Below, one piece after another: positions 52,787 through 62,060 of a DNA stretch of 64,000 nucleotides. The notes under the pieces were generated by a model, which saw only the letters and a program-made list of their open reading frames with translations, did no database searches and had not been told where the DNA came from. Source of the DNA: Arcicella sp043769985 (GTDB taxonomy: Bacteria; Bacteroidota; Bacteroidia; Cytophagales; Spirosomataceae); the NCBI GenBank assembly GCA_043769985.1, contig JAYVIV010000034.1, forward strand, positions 1 to 64,000, in the 5' to 3' direction. The first letter of the stretch is position 1. Each line of letters begins with the position of its first letter. A program made the translations under genes and the position numbers.

Positions 52787-54247
52787 ATGAATCGTTTTCC
52801 TTTATTTCTCTTATTAATTACTGTTTTGACTTTCCAATCGAAAGCCCAAAATGCCGTACAAGCCAGTGGTAACGAAACCAAAATTACCTTGCAAGAAGCG
52901 GTTAATATTGCTCAGAAAAACAATATTTCTGTGAAACAAAGTGAAAATCAAGTTTTGTTGAATAGCTTGCAGTTGCAACAATCAAAATTCAATCAATTGC
53001 CCATTGCGAACGGTAACATTAACGAATCCTTCAATTTTGGACGTAGCTTAGACCCTTTTACAAACACCTTTGCTGATAGAAACATCAATTTTAATCAACT
53101 GAGTCTATCAAGTAACGTAATTATTTTTAATGGTTATCAATTAAAAAATACGATTGCTCAAAACGATATTTTCTTGAAAGCTACACAGTTAGATTTGCAA
53201 GCCATGAAAGAAAATATTGGATTGCAAGTGGCATTGGCGTATTTGAACATTATGAATGCTGAAGACCAATTGAGTATTTCCCAAACCCAAACCGATATCA
53301 CCAGATTACAGATCAATAGAACTGATAAATTAGTAAAAGCAGGTTCTTTGCCGCAATCAAATTTGTTTGATCTAAATGCTCAATTGGCAGGGGAAGAATC
53401 AACAGTAATTAACAATCAAAGTATTCTGGATTTAGCCAAATTGACTCTATTGCAATTATTGAATGATAGAAGTATTACAGATGTAAAGGTTGACAGGATT
53501 TCAATTCCTACGCCTTCAACAGCAGGTTATGAGGCATCAATCGCTAAAATTGTTGAAGTAGCCGAGGCCAGCCAACCAGTGATAAAAGCCGCTGATTTGA
53601 GGATAAAAGGTGCTGATAAAGGCATTGAAATTGCCAGAGCTGGTTTTTTGCCAGTTATCACGGCAAACGCCAACCTCGGAGCGAATCAATCAAATGCCCA
53701 AAAGAATCTTACTTTCAATTCAGTAACTTCAGAACAAAATTTGGGAACGGTTTTATTCAATGGACAACAAATTCCCTTGATTGTTACTTCAACAAATAAT
53801 ATTCCTTCGGCAGGAGAGACAGTTGGTTATTTCACACAACTCGGTAATACGTTCAATTATGGTTTTGGGATAAATGCAAATATTCCAATTTTTAATAGAT
53901 ATGCCAATAAAAGCAATGTGACCAGAGCAAAAATTCAGAAAGAAAATGCTAATCTGAACGCTCAACAAGCACGTTTAACTTTAAGACAAAATATTGAAAC
54001 AGCTTACACAAACTTGACGAATTCTGCTAAAAGATATGATTCTTTTTTAATTCAGGTTTCAGCCTTAGAAGAATCATTCAGAGCGGCAGAAAGCCGTTTC
54101 AATGCAGGAGCGATAGATTTTGTGAGTTATAGTTTACAAAAAACGAATCTCGATAAAGCAAAAGGAAATCTCGTGACAGCAAAATATGACTTTATTTTCA
54201 GAACAAAAATTTTAGACTTTTATCAAAATAAACCGCTTACCTTTTAG
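52787..54247 (+). CDS. tolC: TolC-family outer-membrane efflux protein
   Basis: A 486-residue outer-membrane channel from the Met at 52787 (M-N-R-F-P-L-F-L-L-L-I-T-V-L, signal peptide to S-K-A-Q). The 45 upstream codons of the frame run through the nested repeat and are not used. Two OEP repeats with long coiled-coil helices are visible (I-T-L-Q-E-A-V-N-I-A-Q-K-N-N at the start; E-S-F-R-A-A-E-S-R-F-N-A-G-A-I-D-F near the end). It forms the outer-membrane part of a tripartite exporter with the following HlyD-type adaptor. The inner-membrane pump gene is not in this cluster. Confidence 0.9.
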   Translation: MNRFPLFLLLITVLTFQSKAQNAVQASGNETKITLQEAVNIAQKNNISVKQSENQVLLNSLQLQQSKFNQLPIANGNINESFNFGRSLDPFTNTFADRNINFNQLSLSSNVIIFNGYQLKNTIAQNDIFLKATQLDLQAMKENIGLQVALAYLNIMNAEDQLSISQTQTDITRLQINRTDKLVKAGSLPQSNLFDLNAQLAGEESTVINNQSILDLAKLTLLQLLNDRSITDVKVDRISIPTPSTAGYEASIAKIVEVAEASQPVIKAADLRIKGADKGIEIARAGFLPVITANANLGANQSNAQKNLTFNSVTSEQNLGTVLFNGQQIPLIVTSTNNIPSAGETVGYFTQLGNTFNYGFGINANIPIFNRYANKSNVTRAKIQKENANLNAQQARLTLRQNIETAYTNLTNSAKRYDSFLIQVSALEESFRAAESRFNAGAIDFVSYSLQKTNLDKAKGNLVTAKYDFIFRTKILDFYQNKPLTF

Positions 54248-54257
54248 CATTTGGTAA

Positions 54258-54318
54258 TTTGTGATTGAGTGAGTTGTGATTAATTGGCACACTCAATCAC
54301 AACTGACTCAATCACAAA
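54258..54318. repeat. Hairpin in the tolC-hlyD spacer
   Basis: Arms 54258-54281 and 54295-54318 are 24 nt, complementary at 23 positions, loop 13 nt. The arms consist of GTGATTGAGT/ACTCAATCAC words. It fills most of the 84-nt gap between two genes that should be co-transcribed, and there is no T-run, so it is not a simple terminator. Confidence 0.9.
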
Positions 54319-54331
54319 TCACAACTAAATT

Positions 54332-55711
54332 ATGGCAAAGAAATCTTCAAATAAAATCTGGTGGATACTCGGGGGCGTGGTTGTCCTTTTGGGCGGTGGC
54401 TTGGCAATTGCCAAACAACAAGGACTGATTGGCAAAGAACCGTCAACTGAAGTCGAATTTACGAAAGCTAAAAAGGCTGACATCATTGAAAGAGTATCGG
54501 CTTCTGGAAAAATTCAACCCGAAATTGAAGTAAAACTTTCGCCAGATGTATCGGGTGAAATTGTGGGATTATACATAACAGAAGGCGATTCTGTGCGTGC
54601 AGGACAACTTTTATTAAAGATTAGACCTGATAATTACGAGTCGTTACTCTCACGTGCAGAAGCTCAAGTAAACTCATCTAAAGCCTCCGTTGAACAAGCA
54701 AAATCTGGACAATCTCAGTCGGAATCTCGTATGTTGAAAGCCAAAATTGATTATGATCGTAATAAAAAATTACACGATGATAAAGTAATTTCTGATGCAG
54801 ATTTTGATCAGTTTAATTCACAATATTTAGTGGCAAAACAAGACGTTGAATCGGCAAAAGCCAATGTTTTGGCGGCAGAATTTAATGTAAAAAGTTCACA
54901 AGCGGCATTGAAAGATGCACGAGCCAATTTAACGAAAACAACCATTTATGCCCCGCAAAGTGGAACGGTTTCTAAATTGAATGTAGAGCTGGGCGAGCGT
55001 GTGGTTGGAACATCACAAATGGCTGGTACTGAATTACTTAGAATTGCCAATTTGAATAAAATGGAGGTTCGAGTAAACGTAAACGAGAACGATATTACTC
55101 GTGTTTCGATGAACGATACCGTGATTATTGACGTAGATTCTTACAGTGCTTCGGGAAGGAAATTTAAGGGCATTGTCTATGAAATTGCAAGTTCTGCCAA
55201 TGGCTTAGGGGGTACTTCCGCCGCTGCTGCCGTTTCGAGTGATGCCGTGACAGAATTTGAAGTAAAAATTAGAGTTTTACGTTCTTCTTATTCAGATTTG
55301 ATTGTTGGTAAACGTTCATATCCGTTAAAGCCAGGTATGACGGCTTCGGTGGAAATTATTACCAACCGCAAAATGGGCGTTTTGTCAGTTCCATTGGCAA
55401 CTGTGACGACCCGTGACCCAACTATGAAACCTGAAGGCGACAAAAAAGAGGGTGAGGAAGATAATAATCAAGAACCAGAAAAGGTTATAAAGAAAGACAA
55501 AATCAAGGAAGTGGTTTTTGTGATGGATAAAGATAGTAAGGCGAAATTGAGAGAAGTAAAAACGGGCATATCCGACTTTGAAAATATCGAAATTTTGTCG
55601 GGATTGAAAGAAGGCGAAACCATTATTTCGGGACCATACATTACGGTTTCCAAGAAATTGAAGGAAGGAGAATTGGTGATGAAGAAGAAAGTTGAAGAGA
55701 AAAAGAAGTAA
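54332..55711 (+). CDS. HlyD/MacA-type periplasmic adaptor
   Basis: A 459-residue membrane-fusion protein: an N-terminal membrane anchor (W-W-I-L-G-G-V-V-V-L-L-G-G-G), a lipoyl/barrel-sandwich region (V-K-L-S-P-D-V-S-G-E-I-V and A-P-Q-S-G-T-V), a coiled-coil hairpin (about 100-205, rich in A-Q-V-N-S-S-K-A-S-V-E-Q-A-K type heptads) and a beta-barrel domain. The C-terminal part has a Lys/Glu-rich low-complexity insert (about 365-390). It bridges TolC to an inner-membrane pump, probably MacB-like or another ABC permease encoded elsewhere. Start supported by the anchor. Confidence 0.9.
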   Translation: MAKKSSNKIWWILGGVVVLLGGGLAIAKQQGLIGKEPSTEVEFTKAKKADIIERVSASGKIQPEIEVKLSPDVSGEIVGLYITEGDSVRAGQLLLKIRPDNYESLLSRAEAQVNSSKASVEQAKSGQSQSESRMLKAKIDYDRNKKLHDDKVISDADFDQFNSQYLVAKQDVESAKANVLAAEFNVKSSQAALKDARANLTKTTIYAPQSGTVSKLNVELGERVVGTSQMAGTELLRIANLNKMEVRVNVNENDITRVSMNDTVIIDVDSYSASGRKFKGIVYEIASSANGLGGTSAAAAVSSDAVTEFEVKIRVLRSSYSDLIVGKRSYPLKPGMTASVEIITNRKMGVLSVPLATVTTRDPTMKPEGDKKEGEEDNNQEPEKVIKKDKIKEVVFVMDKDSKAKLREVKTGISDFENIEILSGLKEGETIISGPYITVSKKLKEGELVMKKKVEEKKK

Positions 55712-55756
55712 GAATATACTTGAAAAACAATAAATTTAGTTTGGTTTAGGGTTTAT

Positions 55757-55794
55757 AAAAAAGCCGTCTCAGAATGTCTGGGGACGGCTTTTTT
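55757..55794. terminator. Bidirectional terminator between hlyD and ptuB
   Basis: A 12-bp perfect stem AAAAAAGCCGTC (55757-55768) with GACGGCTTTTTT (55783-55794), loop 14 nt. It serves convergent genes hlyD (+) and ptuB (-). Its sequence is about 80% identical, in the same orientation, to the terminator at 57751-57786 on the other side of the Septu cassette. Confidence 0.88.
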
Positions 55795-55802
55795 GTGGTT
55801 AA

Positions 55803-56369
55803 TCAATATCCATATCTGTATGGTCTTTCATCGAAAAGGGTATCATATTTTATTTCTTTTTTAATGGCGGTTATTCTATTTCTTGGCTTGTTACCAATAT
55901 TTAACCTAAAAATTTTTATCGTTTCAAAGGCTCGTTTTTGATTTTTATCTGAATTTGATGGATTCGGTAAAATCTCACCTGTAAATGGATTATATCTAAA
56001 AAAATCTTCAAATTTATAGCCTATTTCATCAGGTTTTACTAACAATACATCATAATTACTTATCTTCTTATTACACTCATTGCAACACGGAAAAAGATTG
56101 AAATAAGTAAATGCTTCGAGAGGAAATTTCTTTTTTGGTTTAAAATGGTCTATCTCAAAACCTCTATCATCTTTTAGTGGATGGCAATCGCAATACGCAC
56201 AATGGTCGTTATTACATAGGAAAAGGGCATCTTTCAATAAATCATATTTCCCTTTCCATGACCAAACAGCTTTACTCTTTTTTGTTAGGTATTCGTTATT
56301 CCACCATTCACCAAGCGTTTTCTCTTCGTCTGGGCTTAGTGGATTCTCACCTCTTTTGAATGGTATCAT
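55803..56369 (-). CDS. ptuB: Septu system HNH nuclease PtuB-like
   Basis: A 188-residue HNH endonuclease of the type found as PtuB in Septu and in retron-Eco78-like systems. The zinc/HNH core is H-C-A-Y-C-D-C-H (first Cys pair), G-F-E-I-D-H-F-K-P (catalytic His) and F-P-C-C-N-E-C-N-K (second Cys pair). It starts 4 nt inside the upstream ATPase gene (ATGA overlap), as usual for a two-gene operon. In Septu, PtuB is the nuclease effector held in a PtuA ATPase complex and released on phage infection. No reverse transcriptase or retron RNA is seen next to it, so a plain Septu system is the best reading. Confidence 0.82.
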   Translation of the reverse strand: MIPFKRGENPLSPDEEKTLGEWWNNEYLTKKSKAVWSWKGKYDLLKDALFLCNNDHCAYCDCHPLKDDRGFEIDHFKPKKKFPLEAFTYFNLFPCCNECNKKISNYDVLLVKPDEIGYKFEDFFRYNPFTGEILPNPSNSDKNQKRAFETIKIFRLNIGNKPRNRITAIKKEIKYDTLFDERPYRYGY

Positions 56370-57691
56370 ATTGAAAAATCTTCGGCTAAACTTTTTGATA
56401 ATTGTCTGAGTTCAAATTGAACGTTGTTCCGTAATTCGGTACTTCTGAAAGCCAATTTTTTTGCTTTGCTCAAAAATGCTTTCTTATCAAAATCAGCTTC
56501 TTTTTTGTAGGCTTTTTCTACATCTTTTTGAAAATCCTCAATCTCAATTGTTCTTGGTTCTCCATACATTTGCGTAGGTTCGATGTCATAAACTTCATTC
56601 AAAACTTCGTCAATTGGTTTAGAAGTATCAGAAATACCGATGGGTAATTCAACTTTGCATTTGCCTTCAGCATCTAATTTTAATTCATAAATATAAGCTC
56701 CATCAATCGAATTTACTATAAAAGGCGAATGTGTCGTAATGAAAATTTGAGCATTTTTAAAAAGTTTCTGAACCACTGGAAGCACTTTTCTTTGCCAAGA
56801 AGGGTGTAAATGCACTTCTATTTCATCCAAAAATAAAATGAATTCTCTTTCAAAAACGGGTAAATCATTTTCCCATTTCAAGGCATCCATTCTCATTAAT
56901 AAATCACCAATCCATGAGATTATTGAACGTAAACCATCGGGTAATAAATCAAAATCTAATTCTATGCCTTGCTTTATAGCAACTATTTTGGAGGTTTCAT
57001 TTTTAAATTTGAAATCTATTGGAATGTCAATTATTTCTTGAATAATTATTTTTAAGTTTTCAATATTACTCTTAAACCTTTCAACTTCTTTTTCATTTTC
57101 TTCAAAAAAAGCGTTATTTCTTTTTAAAATTGTGTTGGCTAACCATTGATTTAAAGAGTAATCATTTTCACCATAAGTTTTATTAAATTCTAAGGCATAA
57201 CGATGAGGGTTGTAATCAAGTTTTTCCTTTATGTCAATAAGAGCTTCATGTTTTACAAAACGATAACCAGAGTATGCAAAGGCTGCAAAGTTCTCAATTT
57301 CTTTATATTCGTTTCTACCGTTCCATAAATCTTTTGGTCCGTCAACTCGAGTTGTACTAGTCACTATCATATCACCTTTGTGATAACCTCTTTCTCCGCT
57401 AATAAATGTGTTAATCTTAATCTTTAAATCATTATCAAAACCCACCACAAATTTGCTATATTCATCATAATGAGAATGAAACCTTTTTTCTATATTTTCG
57501 TAAACGCTACCAGTATCAAGAAAAGGTGAAATGCCTCTCGTCAACGCCTGCAAAATCGTAGTTTTCCCAGTTCCATTTTGTCCAGTAAGTATATGTATTT
57601 CCGCTTTGTCTTTGTCTTTTTTTTCGGGAAAGGCAATGGTTTCATCTTCAAAGACACCAATATGTTTTAATGTTAAACTTCTGATTTTCAT
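56366..57691 (-). CDS. ptuA: Septu system AAA/SMC-like ATPase PtuA-like
   Basis: A 441-residue ATPase of the RecF/SMC-like group: Walker A L-T-G-Q-N-G-T-G-K-T-T (about 35-45), a central helical region, a signature-type L-P-D-G-L-R-S, Walker B F-L-D-E-I-E-V-H-L-H-P and the H-loop I-F-I-T-T-H-S-P-F. Such ATPases pair with an HNH protein in Septu anti-phage systems; the partner follows directly with a 4-nt overlap. It has no own obvious promoter of the TAnnTTTG type close to its start. The pair is likely horizontally acquired; sister terminator hairpins lie on both sides. Confidence 0.82.
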   Translation of the reverse strand: MKIRSLTLKHIGVFEDETIAFPEKKDKDKAEIHILTGQNGTGKTTILQALTRGISPFLDTGSVYENIEKRFHSHYDEYSKFVVGFDNDLKIKINTFISGERGYHKGDMIVTSTTRVDGPKDLWNGRNEYKEIENFAAFAYSGYRFVKHEALIDIKEKLDYNPHRYALEFNKTYGENDYSLNQWLANTILKRNNAFFEENEKEVERFKSNIENLKIIIQEIIDIPIDFKFKNETSKIVAIKQGIELDFDLLPDGLRSIISWIGDLLMRMDALKWENDLPVFEREFILFLDEIEVHLHPSWQRKVLPVVQKLFKNAQIFITTHSPFIVNSIDGAYIYELKLDAEGKCKVELPIGISDTSKPIDEVLNEVYDIEPTQMYGEPRTIEIEDFQKDVEKAYKKEADFDKKAFLSKAKKLAFRSTELRNNVQFELRQLSKSLAEDFSI

Positions 57692-57750
57692 AAATGTGAA
57701 TGTTTGCTTACAAAAATAAGGAAAATTAAAATGAGTAATGTTTTTTTAAC

Positions 57751-57786
57751 AAAAAAGCCGTCTTAGAATATCTAAAAACGGCTTTT
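57751..57786. terminator. Terminator downstream of leuA, sister of the one at 55757
   Basis: AAAAGCCGT (57753-57761) pairs with ACGGCTTTT (57778-57786); read on the minus strand it ends the leuA transcript. From AAAAAAGCCGTCT onward it matches the hairpin at 55757-55794 at roughly 30 of 36 positions in direct orientation. Confidence 0.75.
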
Positions 57787-57899
57787 AAAATCAAATAATT
57801 TACCCTTGTGATAACGCTCAAAATAATTATTTAAAGCCATAACCAATTGACTGCCAATATCTTAAATTATTAATTATACATTTTTAACTTTTAATTAAT

Positions 57900-59039
57900 T
57901 TACCCCACCAATTCCTTCAAATCCTCATCATTCAACTGTTTCCGCACATCTGCCATCAGTAAAAAGCGAGTGTAAAGTTTGTCTAATTCTGGCTTTTCAA
58001 AATCAAAACCAATCAATTGCAAACGGTGGCGAAGGGCAGCACGACCCGAACGAGAAGTCAAAACGATTGCTGATGAAGGAACACCTACGTCCTCTGGTTT
58101 CATGATTTCATAAGTTTCTGAATGTTTCAAGAAACCGTCCTGATGAATACCTGACGAGTGTGCGAAGGCATTTGCTCCCACGATTGCCTTGTTCGCTTGC
58201 ACAGGCATTCCCATCATGTTTGAGACCATCGTTGAAAATGGGTACAAAAGTTGGGCGTTAATATCCGTATGAAAACCTAAATCTTTATGAATGTTTAAAA
58301 TCATCGCAACCTCTTCCAATGAAGTATTTCCAGCTCGTTCGCCAATGCCATTTATCGTAACTTCCACTTGTCTCGCACCCGCTTGAATCCCTGCAATGGT
58401 ATTGGCAGTGGCAAGTCCTAAGTCATTATGATTGTGCATTGAAATGACCGCCTTGTGGATATTTGGCACATTTTCAAATAAATAATTAATGCGTTGGAAC
58501 ATCTGGTGGGGCAATAAATAACCCGTTGTATCAGGGAGATTCACAACCGTTGCCCCCGCTTTGATTACCGCTTCAATCAGTTTAGCTAAGTATTCCAAAT
58601 CCGCCCGACCTGCATCTTCGGCAAAAAACTCTACGTCTTCTACGAATGATTTGGCGTATTTTACTGCCCAAACACCACGTTCCAACATTTCCTCACGAGT
58701 AGAGTTAAATTTATGCACAATATGCGAATCAGAAGCACCTAAACCAGTATGAATTCTTGGATATTTAGCGTGTTTCAAAGCCGCCGCCGCCGCATCAATA
58801 TCTTCTTTTTTCGCACGAGTCAGACCACAAACCGTTGCATTTTTTACCAACTTAGCAATTGCCTCAACCGAACGGAAATCGCCTGGTGAAGAAATTGGGA
58901 AACCTGCCTCAATGATGTCCACGCCCAAGCGTTCGAGTTGTTCGGCAACTTGCAATTTCTCTTCGGTGTTCAATTGACATCCTGGCACTTGTTCGCCATC
59001 ACGTAAAGTAGTATCGAATACTTGAATTTTCTGACTCAT
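57900..59039 (-). CDS. leuA: 2-isopropylmalate synthase, short form
   Basis: Condenses acetyl-CoA with 2-oxoisovalerate in leucine synthesis. The 379-residue protein is the HMGL-like TIM-barrel domain (F-D-T-T-L-R-D-G-E-Q at 9-18; metal motif H-N-H-N-D-L-G near 205) plus a communication region (G-N-T-S-L-E-E; H-S-S-G-I-H-Q-D-G). The C-terminal leucine-binding regulatory domain of the about 500-residue enzymes is missing, so it should not be feedback-inhibited in the usual way. Homocitrate or citramalate synthase are alternatives from the same family. Expressed from a clear promoter at 59070-59101; not clustered with leuBCD here. Confidence 0.85.
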   Translation of the reverse strand: MSQKIQVFDTTLRDGEQVPGCQLNTEEKLQVAEQLERLGVDIIEAGFPISSPGDFRSVEAIAKLVKNATVCGLTRAKKEDIDAAAAALKHAKYPRIHTGLGASDSHIVHKFNSTREEMLERGVWAVKYAKSFVEDVEFFAEDAGRADLEYLAKLIEAVIKAGATVVNLPDTTGYLLPHQMFQRINYLFENVPNIHKAVISMHNHNDLGLATANTIAGIQAGARQVEVTINGIGERAGNTSLEEVAMILNIHKDLGFHTDINAQLLYPFSTMVSNMMGMPVQANKAIVGANAFAHSSGIHQDGFLKHSETYEIMKPEDVGVPSSAIVLTSRSGRAALRHRLQLIGFDFEKPELDKLYTRFLLMADVRKQLNDEDLKELVG

Positions 59040-59069
59040 GATTTTCTATGAATTTGTTTTTTTCTAAGT

Positions 59070-59101
59070 CAAAAATACATTTATGAATCTGTAAAAGCAA
59101 A
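59070..59101 (-). promoter_or_regulatory. Bacteroidota-type promoter for leuA
   Basis: On the minus strand TTTG (complement of 59098-59101), 20 nt, then TATTTTTG (complement of 59070-59077), an exact TTTG/TAnnTTTG match. Expected start near 59065, about 26 nt before the leuA ATG. Confidence 0.75.
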
Positions 59102-59334
59102 TTTGTAAAATTAGGTTTATGGAATTAAAATCTAAATATTCTTGTAAATTGGTTATTATTTAGAACACAAAACTTAATTATAGTTAAATTATAGAATTAT
59201 AGTCTAAATTTTTGCAAAATACTATATCAATAATTTTTTACAAATAAATCTTAAAAATAGTACATTTTTAAGATTGCAAAAATGGAATTTATTGTTTTTC
59301 TCGAAAATACTTGATTTATTTACTGAAAAACCTT

Positions 59335-62004
59335 CTACATCACATCCGCCAAAACCCCTCTCTTCTCCTTAGAAACCGTTAAAATCAACTCTGCAATCAG
59401 TCCAGTCCAACCTGTTTGATGAGATGCTCCAAGACCTTTTCCAGTATCTCCGTCAAAGTATTCGTTGAAAAGAATTAAATCCTTAAAATGGGGGTCAGTT
59501 TGCAGTTTTTCATACTTTTCGTACATGGGTCGTCTTCCTTTTTCGTCTTGCGTAAAGATTTTTATTAAGCGTTCTGAAAGACACATTGCCGCCTCTTTTA
59601 TACTCATCATTTCGCCCGAATCGGTCGGATATTCTACTTCATAATCGTTGCCATAATAGGTCTGGAATTTTAATAATGAATCCACTAAAAGGAAATTCAT
59701 GGGAAACCAAATGGGGCCACGCCAATTGGAATTTCCCCCAAACATACTACCTGTTGATTCTGCGGGCGTATAGTCCACTTTCAAAACATCGCCATTCACA
59801 CGGAATTGATAAGGATTTTCGAGATGATATTTTGATAAAGAGCGAATCCCGAAATCTGAAAGGAACTCTTTTTCGTCAAACATTCGCTTCATAATCATCT
59901 TCATTCGATGTCCCCGCAAAATGGCAAGTAAGCGGTTTTCCCCTTTTCCTGATTCATACCAACGAGAAATCAATCCTGCCAAATCAGGACGATTGTTCAA
60001 CACCCATTCCACTCTGCGTTTGAAATCGGGCAGTTTTTCTAATAATTCAGGTGTAAGAATTTCTACGGCAAAAAGTGGAATTAGTCCAACCATCGACCTG
60101 ATTTTCAATAACTTACTATCATTATTGGGTAAATGAAGCATATCGTAATAAAACTGATCTTCTTCGTCCCAAAGACTAATATCATCTCCTCCCAACGACT
60201 GCATCGCTCCCGCAATATGCAAAAAGTGTTCAAAAAACTTAGAAGCCATATCCTGATAAACGGGACGTTCTAAAGCAATTTCACAGGCAATTCTGAGCAT
60301 ATTCAAACTGTACATTGCCATCCAACCCGTGCCGTCGGCTTGCTCCAAACGTCCACCCGTTGGCAAGGTTGAAGAACGATCAAAAACTCCGATATTATCC
60401 ATTCCTAAGAAGCCTCCACCGAAGACATTATTGCCTCCTTCGTCTTTCAAATTTACCCACCACGTGAAATTGAGCAATAATTTATGGAAAATTCTTTCTA
60501 AAAAAGCAATGTCTCCTTTACCATTCATTTCCTTATCAATTTCATAAACTTTCCAAGTTGCCCAAGCGTGAACGGGCGGATTCACGTCCGAAAATGACCA
60601 CTCGTATGCAGGGATTTGTCCGTTCGGGTGCATATAATATTCCCGCAAAACCACCGCCAACTGTCGTTTCGCAAAATTGGGGTCAACTCTTGCTAATGGA
60701 ATGGTATGAAAAGCCAAATCCCAAGCTGCAAACCAAGGATATTCCCATTTATCGGGCATTGAAAGAATGTTGGCAGCGTATAGATGTCTCCAACTGGCAT
60801 TCCGTCCGTACTTACGATAGCCCGATGGTTCTGGCATGGCTGGGTCGCCTTTTATCCACTCATTTACGTTGTAATAATACCACTGTTTGGTCCACAACAT
60901 TCCTGCATAAGCCTGACGCTGAATTTTCAATAATTCTTCATCTTTTACGTCTTTTTGAACCTCATCATAAAAGATATTTCCTTCTCTAATTCGCTTTTCA
61001 AAGGTATCTTCAAAACCACCAAAAGGCTCCACAATTGAGTGGTCAACCAAACGCAAACGTACCGTTACGGACTCGCCAGCTTTCACGATTTTCTTATATT
61101 GAGCCGACGCTTTTGTGCCTATATCGTTGGGATTAACCGCTTTTTCATCATTTTCGACCACATAATCATTGATGCCATCTTTGGTATATGGAGAAAAATT
61201 GGCTACGCCATAAAGCCTTTCAAAATTGCTTTCGTTTTCAGTAAATAGGAGTTCATCAGCATCTTCGCAATAGAGTTTAAAAAGTCCTACATTACGATTA
61301 TCAATCTCAATGGCTTTGTTCGAGATTCCCCGCATCATGGGTTTATATTTGAAATTATCATAACCCCAACTCCACGTATTTCTAAACCAAACTGTTGGCA
61401 AAATCGTGAGCGGTGCGTCTTTTTTACTACGATTATGAGCCGTTATTTTAATCAGAATATCCTGTTCGTCGGCTTTCGCATATTCAATAAAAACGTCAAA
61501 ATATTCATCTTTCTCAAAAATACCTGTATCAAGTATCTCATATTCAGGCTCTAAGCGAGAACGCTTACGACTTTCTTCCACTAATTTATCGTAGGGATAT
61601 GCTTTAATGGGATATTTATAAAGCATTTTCATGTAGGAGTGTGTAGGCGTGGATTCGAGGTAATAATAGAGCTCTTTTACGTCTTCTCCGTGGTTTGAAT
61701 CACTACCCGTCAATCCAAAAAAACGTTCTTTCAGAATATGGTCGTTATGATTCCAGAGCGAAATGGCAAAACAAATATGTGATTTATTGTCAGAAATTCC
61801 CGCAATTCCTTCCTCACCCCAACGATAAGCAATTGAGCGAGCCATGTCGTGCGAAATAGCATTCCAAGCATCTTGATTGGGTGAATAATCTTCCCGAACT
61901 GTTCCCCATTGACGTTCTGAGAGGTAAGGCCCCCATTTTTTCCAGCCTTTATTATCTTCTCTTGTATTTAGCCTTAATTTCTCTGCGTTGATATTTTTAC
62001 TCAT
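59335..62004 (-). CDS. GH63-family glucosidase-like protein
   Basis: An 889-residue protein related to glycoside hydrolase family 63 / MGH1-type glucosidases: an N-terminal beta-rich domain (about 1-330) and a C-terminal alpha/alpha barrel (about 380-880), with conserved blocks such as E-Y-P-W-F-A-A-W-D-L-A-F-H and N-W-R-G-P-I-W-F-P-M-N-F and Q-T-G-W-T-G-L. No signal peptide is visible, so it is probably cytosolic. Bacterial relatives act on alpha-glucosides or glucosyl/mannosyl-glycerate-type compounds; the substrate here is unknown. Single gene; two direct repeats about 57-102 nt upstream may be regulatory sites. Confidence 0.85.
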   Translation of the reverse strand: MSKNINAEKLRLNTREDNKGWKKWGPYLSERQWGTVREDYSPNQDAWNAISHDMARSIAYRWGEEGIAGISDNKSHICFAISLWNHNDHILKERFFGLTGSDSNHGEDVKELYYYLESTPTHSYMKMLYKYPIKAYPYDKLVEESRKRSRLEPEYEILDTGIFEKDEYFDVFIEYAKADEQDILIKITAHNRSKKDAPLTILPTVWFRNTWSWGYDNFKYKPMMRGISNKAIEIDNRNVGLFKLYCEDADELLFTENESNFERLYGVANFSPYTKDGINDYVVENDEKAVNPNDIGTKASAQYKKIVKAGESVTVRLRLVDHSIVEPFGGFEDTFEKRIREGNIFYDEVQKDVKDEELLKIQRQAYAGMLWTKQWYYYNVNEWIKGDPAMPEPSGYRKYGRNASWRHLYAANILSMPDKWEYPWFAAWDLAFHTIPLARVDPNFAKRQLAVVLREYYMHPNGQIPAYEWSFSDVNPPVHAWATWKVYEIDKEMNGKGDIAFLERIFHKLLLNFTWWVNLKDEGGNNVFGGGFLGMDNIGVFDRSSTLPTGGRLEQADGTGWMAMYSLNMLRIACEIALERPVYQDMASKFFEHFLHIAGAMQSLGGDDISLWDEEDQFYYDMLHLPNNDSKLLKIRSMVGLIPLFAVEILTPELLEKLPDFKRRVEWVLNNRPDLAGLISRWYESGKGENRLLAILRGHRMKMIMKRMFDEKEFLSDFGIRSLSKYHLENPYQFRVNGDVLKVDYTPAESTGSMFGGNSNWRGPIWFPMNFLLVDSLLKFQTYYGNDYEVEYPTDSGEMMSIKEAAMCLSERLIKIFTQDEKGRRPMYEKYEKLQTDPHFKDLILFNEYFDGDTGKGLGASHQTGWTGLIAELILTVSKEKRGVLADVM

Positions 62005-62060
62005 ATTTTTATATTATGTAAATGCCTATTGATTAAAATTAGAGGTCATTATGAATCTAT

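Noticed and set aside
55803..57691. Retron of the Eco78 type (PtuA and PtuB are also retron partners)
   Set aside because: No reverse transcriptase frame or msr/msd-like RNA is visible on either side; hlyD and leuA flank the pair directly.
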